In this document: positions 26,284 to 35,679 of the stretch, piece by piece
Layout of the letters: every line of letters starts with the position of its first letter
How positions within the stretch are numbered: position 1 is the stretch's first letter
Source of the DNA: Methanobrevibacter ruminantium
GTDB taxonomy: Archaea > Methanobacteriota > Methanobacteria > Methanobacteriales > Methanobacteriaceae
DNA: 36,482 bases
Direction: 5' to 3'
Assembly: GCA_004553595.1 (NCBI GenBank)
Contig: SFKZ01000021.1
Span: forward strand, 1 to 36,482
Program-made: the position numbers and the translations under genes
Notes under the pieces: generated by a model
Seen by the model: only the letters and a program-made list of their open reading frames with translations
The model's database searches: none
What the model was told of the DNA's origin: nothing

Positions 26284-26324
26284 AAAAAAAAATAGTGAGT
26301 TAATCCACTATATGAACTAACTCA
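26284..26324 (-). terminator. Terminator of the ECF operon
   Basis: Stem TGAGTTA (26296-26302) with TAACTCA (26318-26324), loop of fifteen, then after three bases a run of nine T on the - strand (complement of 26284-26292), about 40 bases after the S-gene stop. Confidence 0.65.
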
Positions 26325-26362
26325 TTGTGGTAAAAACTTTGAAAATAAAAAAAAATAAAACA

Positions 26363-27067
26363 TTAGCCACTAAGACTAATGCTTTCATTATCAGAAGAAT
26401 GTCCAGACAAGTATTTCACTTTTGCTCTGGCAAACATCTTCTTGAACCAATCATACAATACCACTAAAAGCACTGCATTGGTTACACCGTGGGTTAAGTC
26501 ATAGCTTACACCATTAAGGTATAATGCAATGATTGGGGTTATCTCCAAAGCTGTTCCTGAATAGAAAATAGCTGAAATGTCTGTAATCCAACCATAGAGG
26601 AATCCCCATAGGAGACCAAAGACTATTCTGAATCCTACACTGTCAAATCTGGAAGCAAGGAATCCTGCACTGGCTCCCATAAGTCCCCAAGCAAGCATCT
26701 GGAACAGGACCCAGTATCCCATTCCCATAAAGAGACCTGATACAAAAGCAGTCAATGCACCAACAAGGAATCCTTCCTCCTTGCCGAATACAACACCAAC
26801 CATTATGATGATGAAAGATGCCAAGTTTACAGCAGGAATTGACATTAGAATGATACGTCCCACAGTCGCAATAGCTGTCAAGACAGCAATCAATACGATA
26901 GATTCAACAGGCGGCTTTTTCGCCTCATACATTTTAAATATTGCATAAAACAGACCTACAATGAAAAGGATAAGGAAAATCACCATTGTTATGGTAAATA
27001 TCTGACTATTCACCACCGCATTTCCACTTGTAGTCATATTTGTTAACATTTGATCCATTGCACTCAT
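26363..27067 (-). CDS. ECF transporter S component (substrate-binding membrane subunit)
   Basis: A 234-residue membrane protein with six to seven helices. After an N-terminal extra helix, AVLTAIATVGRI resembles the alanine-containing helix that docks the T subunit, and GVVFGKEEGFLVGALTAFVSGLFMGMGYW plus WGLMGASAGFL fit vitamin-type ECF S subunits. The substrate cannot be read from sequence; similarity of pattern to cobalamin-precursor S proteins (CbrT-like) is an inference. It is the last gene of the T, A-A', S operon and is preceded by a 38-bp tandem repeat. The C-terminus has a polar tail of about 30 residues. Confidence 0.7.
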   Translation of the reverse strand: MSAMDQMLTNMTTSGNAVVNSQIFTITMVIFLILFIVGLFYAIFKMYEAKKPPVESIVLIAVLTAIATVGRIILMSIPAVNLASFIIIMVGVVFGKEEGFLVGALTAFVSGLFMGMGYWVLFQMLAWGLMGASAGFLASRFDSVGFRIVFGLLWGFLYGWITDISAIFYSGTALEITPIIALYLNGVSYDLTHGVTNAVLLVVLYDWFKKMFARAKVKYLSGHSSDNESISLSG

Positions 27068-27072
27068 TATTA

Positions 27073-27208
27073 CACACTCTCAAATTAAAAAATATCATAA
27101 AAAATTATCACACACTCTCAAATTAAAAAATATCATAAAAAATTATCACACACTCTCAAATTAAAAAATATCATAAAAAATTATCACACACTCTCAAATT
27201 AGAAAATA
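27073..27208. repeat. 38-bp tandem repeat between the ECF ATPase and S genes
   Basis: Copies start with CACACTCT at 27073, 27111, 27149 and 27187, exactly 38 bases apart; three are full and nearly identical, the fourth degenerates after about 20 bases. On the - strand each unit carries GAGAGTGTG (the weak ribosome-binding-like sequence of the S gene) and an ATG, so the units look like duplicated pieces of the S-gene leader. Confidence 0.9.
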
Positions 27209-27265
27209 ATCATTATTTATTATATTAAAACTTTTTTTAATCCTCGGCTATTGATATTGACATAA

Positions 27266-29104
27266 TTACGCCAAATCCCATTTATACCTTAAGTCATCCA
27301 AAGTGACTATTTCAGGAACATAATCCTTTACCATCCTATTTACAAAGGTTGTATAGAAATTATTCTCAGCAAATATCACTTTAGGATCATCATCAATCTG
27401 AATATCCTTGTCAAATAGCATGAGACATCGCTTGCAATTGTTTGCAACAAAGTCCAGGTCATGGCTTGTCATAAGGATTGTGATTCCATTGTCACGAAGG
27501 GAATTCAATATATTTGCAAGATTCTTGCTAGATATAGGGTCAAGACCCTTTGTAGGCTCATCCAATACCAATACATCAGCATTTTGAAGCAATGCCTTGA
27601 CAATCACTATCTTTTGCTGCTCTCCTCCACTGCAATCGTAAGGATGCTTGTCAATCAGGTCGCAAATGTCAAAGAATTCAATCAGTTCCTTGAACTTGAA
27701 CTCGATTGAGTCAAATTCCAAGCCATTCAAAATATCTGATTCAATGAATTCCTCACTAGTCATTTTCAATAGATTGTCATAAGTTTCCTTATTGAAAATG
27801 ACATCACTATTATTCAAAAGCTTTGATTCAAGAATTGATTCCAGAAACTCTTCCTTTACATTGTCCTTGGAAAAGTGAATCATAGGATTTTGATGAACAT
27901 AAGCCAACTTAATTCCTTTCTTATATTTCACCTTACCCTTAATCGGCTTCAATATTCCAACCAGCAATTGAAGGAATGTTGACTTTCCAACTCCATTTCC
28001 ACCAATCAAGCTTACGAAATCTCCTTTTTCAAGTTCAAAATCAACATTCTTTAAAATCAGATTTCCCTTTTCATATGCAAAGTATATTCCATTCATGTTA
28101 ATCAGTGCATTTTTGTTTCCACCAAGGGAAATCTTATCCAAAATGCCGGATTTTTCTTGAGAATGGTATTTTTTATTAATGTGATGTAGATTAATGGAAT
28201 CTAAATTATCTGAATTAGCATTACTATCATTTATTTTAATTAAATCATCATGTATTGTATTAAGGCAACGCCTTCCTTCACGAATGCTTAAAGGAGTATT
28301 CAATTTAATTAAACTTGGATACTTGACGGAAAGTGAGTTGTATATTTTGGTAACTGCTGGAAGGTAATTTTCAAATATCTCATCATCAATGACTTCACTG
28401 CAGATGTTATGTGCATTATCTACAAACTCAATTTTTCCTTCCTTGAGGAACACTGCCTTGTCAATGAATGGGAATATGCTGTCTGCCTTATGTTCGCTCA
28501 GGATTACTGTTATTGAAAATTCCTCATTTAACCTTCTCACGATTGAGAGGAATTCATATGAAGCGATTGGATCAAGCTGTGACATAGGCTCATCCAAAAG
28601 AAGTACTTTTGGCCTTAAGACAAGGAGTGAACAAAGGTTTACCAATTGCTTTTGTCCTCCGGAAAGCTCATTTACGTTCTTGTGAAGTATATCATTGATT
28701 CCAAAGAAAGCCACTATCTCGCTTATTCTGTTTCTTATCTCTTCTGTAGGAAGCCCAATGTTTTCAAGAGGAAATGCAATCTCCTGAATTACAGTGTCAG
28801 TAACTATTTGGCTGTCTGGATTTTGGAATAGGTATCCTATATCACAAGCAGAGGAAATCTCATCCATATCAATTACCCTTGTTCCATTGAACTTGATTTC
28901 ACCTGACCTTCTGCCTGCAGGCATCAATTCCTTCTTTAAATTAGTGAGCAAGGTGGTTTTACCGCATCCAGATGGTCCGCACAATAGGACAAAGTCACCA
29001 TAATCTATTTCAAGGTTAATTTTGTCCAATGACTTGACCTGCGATTCGCTTCCATCTGAATTCATGTATGCAAAGCTAAAGTTATTGAATTCAATCAATG
29101 CCAT
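27266..29104 (-). CDS. ECF transporter fused ATPase (EcfA-EcfA')
   Basis: A 612-residue protein with two ABC ATPase domains. First: GPSGCGKT (43-50), Q-loop FQNPDS, LSGGQKQ (147-153), LLLDEP. Second: GGNGVGKST (368-376), VHQNP, CSGGEQQ (491-497), VLVLDEP. The linker (about 240-335) is long and polar. Fused A-A' subunits are normal for one class of ECF importers. The ATG at 29104 has AAGGAGAGG five bases upstream and overlaps the end of the T gene by ten bases, so translation is coupled. Confidence 0.9.
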   Translation of the reverse strand: MALIEFNNFSFAYMNSDGSESQVKSLDKINLEIDYGDFVLLCGPSGCGKTTLLTNLKKELMPAGRRSGEIKFNGTRVIDMDEISSACDIGYLFQNPDSQIVTDTVIQEIAFPLENIGLPTEEIRNRISEIVAFFGINDILHKNVNELSGGQKQLVNLCSLLVLRPKVLLLDEPMSQLDPIASYEFLSIVRRLNEEFSITVILSEHKADSIFPFIDKAVFLKEGKIEFVDNAHNICSEVIDDEIFENYLPAVTKIYNSLSVKYPSLIKLNTPLSIREGRRCLNTIHDDLIKINDSNANSDNLDSINLHHINKKYHSQEKSGILDKISLGGNKNALINMNGIYFAYEKGNLILKNVDFELEKGDFVSLIGGNGVGKSTFLQLLVGILKPIKGKVKYKKGIKLAYVHQNPMIHFSKDNVKEEFLESILESKLLNNSDVIFNKETYDNLLKMTSEEFIESDILNGLEFDSIEFKFKELIEFFDICDLIDKHPYDCSGGEQQKIVIVKALLQNADVLVLDEPTKGLDPISSKNLANILNSLRDNGITILMTSHDLDFVANNCKRCLMLFDKDIQIDDDPKVIFAENNFYTTFVNRMVKDYVPEIVTLDDLRYKWDLA

Positions 29105-30078
29105 AAAATCCTCTCCTTGATTTCCAAATAGATTAAAGGTAATAAAAATACAATAAATGCCAAATAATAGATATTGAACGGCAAATTGCTAAATCTAAAG
29201 TCAATTGAAGGGTAAATGTTAATCATCCCCACTCCCTTTAGGAGCCCTACAATTATTATTCCAACAGTAACGATTATCAATGCTATGAAAGCATAATCAG
29301 TATTCCCAAACTTGTAGGACAAATAGCCAGTTCTTTCAGTAGCATTATATCCTCTTGCCTTCATAGATTTTGCTGTAAACATGGATTCCTCTAAAGACCA
29401 GGAAACTGTTATTCCCATGATCTTACCAAGTGTCTTTGCTTCCTTAATGATAGCTGCCACTCTCTTGTTTGGTTTGAGCTTGTTTACAATCTTGGAATCA
29501 TAATCAGTATTGATGTTTGAATTGAATTGATCCAAATCTACTCTATTTGAATCATCAGTATCATCACCATCAATTTCCATTTCAATTCCACTATTCTTCA
29601 AGTTATTTAACTTTTGAACTTCAATAGCTCTTGAATTGATTAACGGAATGAATCTCAATGCCATAACTATAATCATTGAAATGATAGGCAATTTCTTAGA
29701 GAAAATGTAAAGCATTTCCTGATAGGAAACTGATCTGTTGTATGATGAAAAGACCAAAATCACAATAAGAAGAGCTAAAGTCATTAGAACCCCGTAGGCA
29801 ATGGCTTCATAAGTTACAAAGAAGTTGGACCAAAGGTAAATCTTATGTGCTCCAGTTCTGTTAAGCAATGGATTTAGAATCAGTATAAGAATGCTTAAGG
29901 GAATATAGAACTTCAATATGTTCTTAAGTTCGGAACTTACTCCCTGAAGAGCAATCAGAACCAATAGAAGAACTAGAAAAGTAACTACAAAATAGGGATC
30001 GCTGAAAATGAATGCAAAGAGAACCATTATAAAGTAATAAAGCAAATAAACCCCTGGATGAATTGATGTAAGTTCCAT
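29095..30078 (-). CDS. ecfT: ECF transporter T component (EcfT)
   Basis: A 327-residue membrane protein, first gene of the operon. It has four to five hydrophobic helices in the N-terminal half and one or two at the C-terminus. Its coupling motifs are recognisable: ALRFIPLINSRAIEVQKL and SLEESMFTAKSMKARGYNATER (an Ala-Arg-Gly type helix that contacts the ATPases). An inserted Asp/Asn-rich stretch (about 165-195) lies between them and is longer than in bacterial EcfT. GGAGA lies seven bases before the ATG. The promoter has two 16-bp direct repeats. Confidence 0.85.
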   Translation of the reverse strand: MELTSIHPGVYLLYYFIMVLFAFIFSDPYFVVTFLVLLLVLIALQGVSSELKNILKFYIPLSILILILNPLLNRTGAHKIYLWSNFFVTYEAIAYGVLMTLALLIVILVFSSYNRSVSYQEMLYIFSKKLPIISMIIVMALRFIPLINSRAIEVQKLNNLKNSGIEMEIDGDDTDDSNRVDLDQFNSNINTDYDSKIVNKLKPNKRVAAIIKEAKTLGKIMGITVSWSLEESMFTAKSMKARGYNATERTGYLSYKFGNTDYAFIALIIVTVGIIIVGLLKGVGMINIYPSIDFRFSNLPFNIYYLAFIVFLLPLIYLEIKERILWH

Positions 30079-30116
30079 AAGCAGTTCTCCATATATTTAA
30101 AATTCAAAATAGATTA

Positions 30117-30177
30117 TTCAATTGGCTTGATTCCTTATGTTATAAAAGAATTAATTGCCATTTCAATTGGCTTGATT
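30117..30177 (-). promoter_or_regulatory. Paired operator-like 16-mers at the ECF operon promoter
   Basis: TTCAATTGGCTTGATT is found unchanged at 30117-30132 and 30162-30177, 45 bases apart. A TATA-like element for - strand reading is at 30184-30193, so the upper copy spans the predicted start site and the lower lies in the leader. The position suits a repressor controlling the transporter. Confidence 0.55.
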
Positions 30178-30343
30178 TATTATATTATATAAACAATTTA
30201 TATTTTAATTTGTAATCTATATAAAGTTTTCTTTATAAAAGGTAAAATAAATTTGATTTAAAGACTTTAAATTGCTTAAAAAAATAGAAAAAGAGGAAAA
30301 GGAGAAAAAATTTATGAAACTATTTGAAACATAGAACAAATAG

Positions 30344-30450
30344 CTATGCTTTAGGAAAATAACAAGCAATTTTTTCCTTATTTTATAATCTAGCAAATTT
30401 AAATAAGGAATCCATTACCTTAATTTTAGGATATATTTCCCAAAGCATAG
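30344..30450. repeat. Nested inverted repeats, candidate structured RNA or miniature element
   Basis: Outer arms CTATGCTTTAGGAAA (30344-30358) and TTTCCCAAAGCATAG (30436-30450) pair over 14 of 15 positions. Inside, TTCCTTATTT (30374-30383) pairs perfectly with AAATAAGGAA (30401-30410). The total is 107 bases with no coding capacity. Confidence 0.7.
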
Positions 30451-30469
30451 TCCTCAACATAATCCATTA

Positions 30470-30491
30470 TTTATAAAATATATTTTATAAA
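30470..30491. repeat. Perfect 22-bp palindrome
   Basis: TTTATAAAATA followed by its exact reverse complement TATTTTATAAA. Entirely A/T, so a chance origin is possible in this background. Confidence 0.6.
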
Positions 30492-30659
30492 AAATAAATT
30501 ATAATTGATAATAATATTATGTAACAACATGCTTATAAAATTTTTCATATTTTTGTAAATTATTATAAAAAAATAGATAAAAAACTATTAAAAATAGAAA
30601 AAATAATCGAAGAAATATAAAAAAGATGTAAAAATAGTAAAAAAAATAGTGAAAAAATA

Positions 30660-30684
30660 AAAAAAGGATAGGCAAAAATGCCTA
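30660..30684 (-). terminator. Hairpin terminator of the second adhesin gene
   Basis: Stem TAGGCA (30669-30674) with TGCCTA (30679-30684), loop of four, about 11 bases after the stop. On the - strand it is followed by CC and a T-rich run (complement of 30640-30666). Confidence 0.7.
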
Positions 30685-30695
30685 AAAAAGTTAAA

Positions 30696-33600
30696 TTATT
30701 TTATGTCCCTTTTGGAACGTTTTATAAGTTCTGCTGCACATGCAAGTATAAGCAATATCAATATTATAAGCACAGGAGCATTCATTCCACCTAATGACAA
30801 TGTACGAACAGCTGCAGGATCCTCATCAACATTCAAGTTGTATGCAGTAGCTGATTCAGTCACTGGAGCAGATGATGAAGTACCTACTGTGTTTCCATCC
30901 ATCACTGTTGAATTTGACTTGATTCCTGTTCCATCCACAGTGGAATAGCCACCGGAACTGTTTCCATTTCCGTTTCCATTTCCATTGCTGCCTGAATTGG
31001 AACCTCCGGAATTTGATCCGTTTCCTGAATTGCTTCCTCCAGAACCGGTACCGCTTCCGCCACTTGAACCTCCATCTGAATCCCTTACAACATTGTTGTC
31101 AAATGTATTGTTCTTACCTCCAATATCATCAAACAACTGATTCTCTGGAGAGATCACATCTGCGTGACTTGTAGGCTCATAGTCAAGCAAGTCCAAGAGA
31201 TTATAATCAGTGCCGTTCTTTCTCACTATCATGGGAGAGTTTGCACTGTTGAATATGATGTCATCTTCAGTGAAAATCACTGGACTTTCAGGATATTTCA
31301 TTTGCCAAATTCTATTGATTTCCTTAACAATGCGAGGAATCAGTGGCTTCAATGAAGGAACGCTATTGTTTGTAACCCTGTTATTGTTGGAATTGTACAA
31401 TGCAACAGCTCTTACAACCAATGCCTTATCGCCGTAATCTATATGATTGTCATAGATCCTGCTGTTATCAGCATCGTATCCTTCAACCAGGTAATTGATT
31501 CTGGAATTGCAAGTCACATTGTTCTTGTAGAACTTTGTATCATCAGCACCTTCAAGTATTGCACCATAGGACACGTTATTTGACTGGCAATTGATCTTGT
31601 TTCTTGCCATTGTAGTGTTTATGGAATTGTAACCTGCAATGATTCCTGCTGCATAATAGGTTCCATTAACATTAATGACATTGTCTGTAAAGCTGTTGTT
31701 TGCAGAGACTTGGTCTCTCTTACCGGTTTCTGCTCCCAATACACCTAATCCGTAAAGATATGGGTCCTTAGCTGTTACATTGACATTGTTGTGATGAACC
31801 TTGTTGTTATTGCTTTCATAATACAGGTCGATTCCTACAATGGAATTTGTTGATTCCTTGATGGCAGTGTAGTACTTTTCAACACCAGATGTGGCGCTTA
31901 CCTTATTGTATCCAATATCATTTGAAGATGAATAGAATAAAATAATGCCGTAAGTCTTGTAGACCTCTGGAATAACCATACCTTCCGCTTCATAGTCATC
32001 AACGCTGATGGAACTGTCCACTTTAATGGTTGAATCATAAAGATGAGGCTTGCTTGTACCGTTTACGAAAATATTGTTGTTTTTCAATGTATTCTTGTTT
32101 GAATCATAAAGCATTATTCCAAATGTCAATGCATTTGCCTTTGCCTTAACTGTATTGTTCAAGATATTGCAATTGGATGATTCAGAGACATAGATTCCAT
32201 ATCCATTGTCGTAGCTTTCCAATTGGATATTGTTGTTTGTCACATTGACGTTCTTTACATTGTCCAACAATATTGCAAACCTATGGTTATCAGCTGCATT
32301 TCCCGGATTTGAATTGATTATGGTAAATCCATCAACTGCAACATTATTGGATTCAATTTTTATAACAGAACCCAATAGCTTTGCACCTTCAGACTTTAGG
32401 ATTACAGGACGATTCAAGATGATTCTCTTGTCATTGAAGTTTCCTTTGAAGATCAGTTCATAATCCTCATAATCTGACTTCAGATAACCATTGTCATCAA
32501 AGCATGTATAGAAATTATCCTCAGTTACAATGAATTGGTTTCTTAAAACGTTTATTTTAGTTGAAACCTTGCATGGATTGAAAGTGTCATTTCCTGCATA
32601 ACTTATATTCATTGCATAATTGCCAATATTTGCATTAATCTGCAAGCTTGCTTTACCTTCTCCATCAGTGGTTCTTAGATAATTCCTATTCAATAATGTG
32701 AATGTTATATTTGTACCGCTGATTGGATTTCCATCCTTATCCTTTAGGAAAACAATGAGCTCATTACCTTTGATTACAGAAGTGCCAGTGACATTGATTG
32801 TTGTATTTACTTTAGAGTCACTATAGGCTCCATTATCAATGTCTCCGCCTGTGGCGTTTGTGTCATTGCCGGTTCCATTGTCTGTATCGTTTCTTTCTAT
32901 CTCTGAAGGGTCAGTCATGTTAACAACTTGACCGTTTATGGTATTGTTGTAGATTGCATTATGACTTGGAGTTATCGGATTCCTATTGGTGTATTTCAAT
33001 ACAGCAATGGCATCATAGTCTCCAGAGATGCTTATCCTATTGTCACAGACTAATGTATAGCTGACATTTCCTCTTAGCACAATGGCGTTTTTATCGCTTT
33101 CAAAGTCGTTGTTCCTTATTGTTATGTTTTCTGCAAGCCTTGATGTGAAGATCATGACTCCTGTTGAATTGACTCCAACAATAGTGTTGTTTTCGATTTT
33201 CACATTGGATTTAGTGGTGTTTATTCCGTTAGCAGATTCTGTGTATATTGTATTGTTTGCAATTACTGCATTTTCACCTGTGTTCAATATTGAATCTGAA
33301 CCTACAGACCTTAATGTATTGTTTGCAATAACATTGTTCTTGCCTGTATTTTGAATGGCAACCACATTTCCATCATCATTCCAATCATGAACATCAGTAT
33401 GTTCAGTTGATATGTTGTTTCCTGAAACGATGATGTTGTCTCCACTTAGAAGAACAGCTGCAGGACCTCCAATGCTTGATATTGTATTGTTGTATATCAA
33501 GGTGTTTGGAGCTTCAACAATGATTCCATAGAAAGCGTTTTCTATGGTGTTGTTTGCTATAACTGCACCATTTCCGCTTGCAGTTTGCATCAGATAGATT

Positions 33601-34520
33601 GCATAGCAATAGGAATTGTATGTACCGTTTCGACTTTTAAGGTAATTGTTTGCTATAATGTTTCCACTGCAGACTTCATCTTCAATCGGCATGAAATCTC
33701 CATTTCCGTATGCTGATTGATAAACCATATTGGTATATTCAGATTCAAGGTAATTGTCTCTGATTTCATTGTATGATGAAGCTGTCATCGGAATTGTTGA
33801 GCTTAGACCAGATATGAGCGTATTGTTGATAATCTTATTATAGCTTGCATTTGACATCATTATTGCAAAGCACTTATGGACACTCACATTGATAATGGAG
33901 TTTTTTATAGTGTTCTCTGATGAGTCAATTATGCTTATTCCAGATAGATAATAATTATTAATCTTTTCCTTTGTATTTACAATCTTAAGATTTTCCAATA
34001 CAGAGCCGGAACTTCCCTTTACAAGACATATGAGACAATTTGATAAGGTCGCACCATCATCTGAAATGATGTTCAGTCTCTTATCTATAGTAAATATCTT
34101 GTCTGAGATACTTTTGATTTTGATTGTATCTCCATCTTTCAATGTTCCTGATTTGATTTTTCCATCGGAATCAAAGTATTGCAAGTAGCTTGAGCTATCT
34201 ATTATGATTGGTTCAGTAGATAATGTATCTGGCTCTTCATTAGAGCTTCCAATCTTTTCTGATTCCTTTGAAGAAGCAGTTTCATCATCCAAATCATTTG
34301 TATCAGTGATTAAGTCATTATCAGTGATTTCATGACTGGAATCATTGAAACTCTCTGTTAAATCATTACTTGAATCTGGTATTGCTATAGTGTCATCAAT
34401 TGCACTATCTGTCGCATTAGTGAGAAGATCAATATTTTCACTTGCACTAACTGCACTCAAAGATAAGAATAATATTACTATTAAAGCAAGAATAGAGGGC
34501 AATTTCATTTTATTCGTCAT
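30696..34520 (-). CDS. Large adhesin-like surface protein, NosD/beta-helix type with an Ig-like domain
   Basis: About 1274 residues starting MTNKMKLPS; the start at 34520 is chosen because GGAGGTGA lies directly upstream, inside a longer TTG-initiated frame. A signal peptide ends SAVSA. An acidic Ser/Asp-rich stretch follows, then two long beta-helix blocks with repeats such as IANNTIENAFYGIIV and NNKVHHNNVNVTA (NosD/periplasmic copper-binding type). Between them is one Ig-like unit (VFLKDKDGNPISGTNITFTLL ... ISYAGNDTFNP). A Gly/Ser/Asn-rich linker and a single helix (APVLIILILLILACAAEL) with Lys/Arg tail anchor the end. Probably exposed on the cell surface for adhesion to partner cells or plant polysaccharide. 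It is probably a single-gene unit. Confidence 0.85.
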   Translation of the reverse strand: MTNKMKLPSILALIVILFLSLSAVSASENIDLLTNATDSAIDDTIAIPDSSNDLTESFNDSSHEITDNDLITDTNDLDDETASSKESEKIGSSNEEPDTLSTEPIIIDSSSYLQYFDSDGKIKSGTLKDGDTIKIKSISDKIFTIDKRLNIISDDGATLSNCLICLVKGSSGSVLENLKIVNTKEKINNYYLSGISIIDSSENTIKNSIINVSVHKCFAIMMSNASYNKIINNTLISGLSSTIPMTASSYNEIRDNYLESEYTNMVYQSAYGNGDFMPIEDEVCSGNIIANNYLKSRNGTYNSYCYAIYLMQTASGNGAVIANNTIENAFYGIIVEAPNTLIYNNTISSIGGPAAVLLSGDNIIVSGNNISTEHTDVHDWNDDGNVVAIQNTGKNNVIANNTLRSVGSDSILNTGENAVIANNTIYTESANGINTTKSNVKIENNTIVGVNSTGVMIFTSRLAENITIRNNDFESDKNAIVLRGNVSYTLVCDNRISISGDYDAIAVLKYTNRNPITPSHNAIYNNTINGQVVNMTDPSEIERNDTDNGTGNDTNATGGDIDNGAYSDSKVNTTINVTGTSVIKGNELIVFLKDKDGNPISGTNITFTLLNRNYLRTTDGEGKASLQINANIGNYAMNISYAGNDTFNPCKVSTKINVLRNQFIVTEDNFYTCFDDNGYLKSDYEDYELIFKGNFNDKRIILNRPVILKSEGAKLLGSVIKIESNNVAVDGFTIINSNPGNAADNHRFAILLDNVKNVNVTNNNIQLESYDNGYGIYVSESSNCNILNNTVKAKANALTFGIMLYDSNKNTLKNNNIFVNGTSKPHLYDSTIKVDSSISVDDYEAEGMVIPEVYKTYGIILFYSSSNDIGYNKVSATSGVEKYYTAIKESTNSIVGIDLYYESNNNKVHHNNVNVTAKDPYLYGLGVLGAETGKRDQVSANNSFTDNVINVNGTYYAAGIIAGYNSINTTMARNKINCQSNNVSYGAILEGADDTKFYKNNVTCNSRINYLVEGYDADNSRIYDNHIDYGDKALVVRAVALYNSNNNRVTNNSVPSLKPLIPRIVKEINRIWQMKYPESPVIFTEDDIIFNSANSPMIVRKNGTDYNLLDLLDYEPTSHADVISPENQLFDDIGGKNNTFDNNVVRDSDGGSSGGSGTGSGGSNSGNGSNSGGSNSGSNGNGNGNGNSSGGYSTVDGTGIKSNSTVMDGNTVGTSSSAPVTESATAYNLNVDEDPAAVRTLSLGGMNAPVLIILILLILACAAELIKRSKRDIK

Positions 34521-34743
34521 TTCACCTCCATTCAAATTCTTATGAGTTATTTTTTATTGTACTTATTATATAAAACTATCCAAATTGATTGAAAAAAAGT
34601 AAAACATAGTTAATTTAATTTGATAAATAATTAAAATAGAGTTTAAAAAAACATTCCCTATTAAAATGAATCTTAATTTTAGCAATAATTTTAACAGATT
34701 AAATTGGTTTTCAATGAAAAAAAAAAACAATTTCCCCAAATTC
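34521..34743. other. Intergenic between TPR gene and adhesin
   Basis: AT-rich; a T-run for the - strand (complement of 34717-34729) lies just after the TPR gene stop and is its likely terminator. A 62-codon frame here is only translation of A/T tracts. Confidence 0.4.
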
Positions 34744-35679
34744 TTATTTTTCAATTAATTTAAGCAGTTCCTTTTTTTCAGAAATATATTCCTCATTAAC
34801 AGAGTTTTTACTTAGAAGTTCATTAACACATTCTAATGCAATTTCATATTTATTTAAACATTTTAAAGCAAGAAATTTATAAAATAAAGCCTCTTCATTA
34901 AGATCATCTATAGATAAAACCATATCAGAATATTTTAAAATATCCTCAAAACTTTTTAATTCATAAAAGACCGCACAAATTTTTATTAATAAATCTATAT
35001 CATTTGGCATTTCTTCTAAAAGATTTTCATAAATTTCTAAAGATTCATTAAAATTATTTAATTTAAATAAAATACCTGCTTTATTATACAATAAAAAATT
35101 ATTATTATCTAAATCTAAAGCTTTATTAATACAAAATAATGCATCATCATATCTTTCAAGATTAAAAAGGGACATGGATTTATTATACCATAAATCTTTA
35201 TCATATTCATTTAAACCCAAGGCCTTATCATAATAAATTAAAGCGTTTTCATAATCTTCTAACTGAGCGTATGCATTCCCTATATTAAAAAAGGAATCAT
35301 ATTCATCAAGACCTAAATCCAAAGCAGTGAAATAACAATCAATAGATTTCCTGTATTGGTGCAGATAAAAATAATCATTTCCTTTTATTTCCCATAAAAC
35401 AGGATCAATTTTTTCATCTTCATTAAATTCTATAGATTCCAGTAAGTTTAAAGCCTCAACATGCCTATCTAATTCCATCAATGCTTTTGCTTTATATAAT
35501 CTAGCAAAATTTAAATTTTCATCATTTAACTTAATGATCATATCTGAAATTTCTAAGGAATCTTCATAACACCCCATCTTAACAAATATTTCATTTTTGT
35601 ATTTTAATCCTCTACCAGAATTGGGATTTAAAATCAAATATTCATTAATATATTTTAAACTGGTTTTATAATCCCCCAA
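34744..35679 (-). CDS. TPR-repeat protein, natural 5' end lost by frameshift
   Basis: Tetratricopeptide repeats cover the whole product, for example NIGNAYAQLEDYENALIYYDKAL and ALFCINKALDLDNN, about eight units; such proteins are scaffolds for protein contacts. The uninterrupted frame from the TTG at 35679 is 311 residues, but the same frame continues upstream to 35830 with a further clear TPR (LKLFNEGVDFLRDEDYEKAL, FEINEVLIKLCFIYKELGDY) and has no start there. An ATG at 35830 begins MAK but is one base out of frame: removing one A from the A7 run (complement of 35819-35825) would give an intact 361-residue protein. So the gene is either frameshifted, phase-variable or misread. No ribosome binding site precedes 35679. 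Confidence 0.7.
   Translation of the reverse strand: MGDYKTSLKYINEYLILNPNSGRGLKYKNEIFVKMGCYEDSLEISDMIIKLNDENLNFARLYKAKALMELDRHVEALNLLESIEFNEDEKIDPVLWEIKGNDYFYLHQYRKSIDCYFTALDLGLDEYDSFFNIGNAYAQLEDYENALIYYDKALGLNEYDKDLWYNKSMSLFNLERYDDALFCINKALDLDNNNFLLYNKAGILFKLNNFNESLEIYENLLEEMPNDIDLLIKICAVFYELKSFEDILKYSDMVLSIDDLNEEALFYKFLALKCLNKYEIALECVNELLSKNSVNEEYISEKKELLKLIEK

Larger units (their letters stand above)
30079..30695. other. Long intergenic interval with operators, nested dyads and a large palindrome
   Basis: No conventional gene. From left to right it contains the ecfT promoter with two 16-mers, a + strand TATA-like CTATATAAAG (30217-30226), a five-to-six-codon frame after AAGGAG (ATG 30314), nested inverted repeats at 30344-30450, a 22-bp palindrome at 30470-30491, and an A-rich stretch with the adhesin terminator at 30660-30684. 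Confidence 0.6.

Noticed and set aside
27073..27208. CRISPR array
   Set aside because: The units are adjacent tandem copies of 38 bp without unique spacers, and no cas genes are near.
30314..30334. Six-codon frame MKLFET after AAGGAG
   Set aside because: Too short to support as a gene; mentioned only as part of the structured interval.
34566..34754. 62-codon - strand frame between TPR and adhesin genes
   Set aside because: It overlaps the TPR gene end, has no ribosome binding site, and its Phe/Leu/Ile/Asn composition is just translated A/T tracts.
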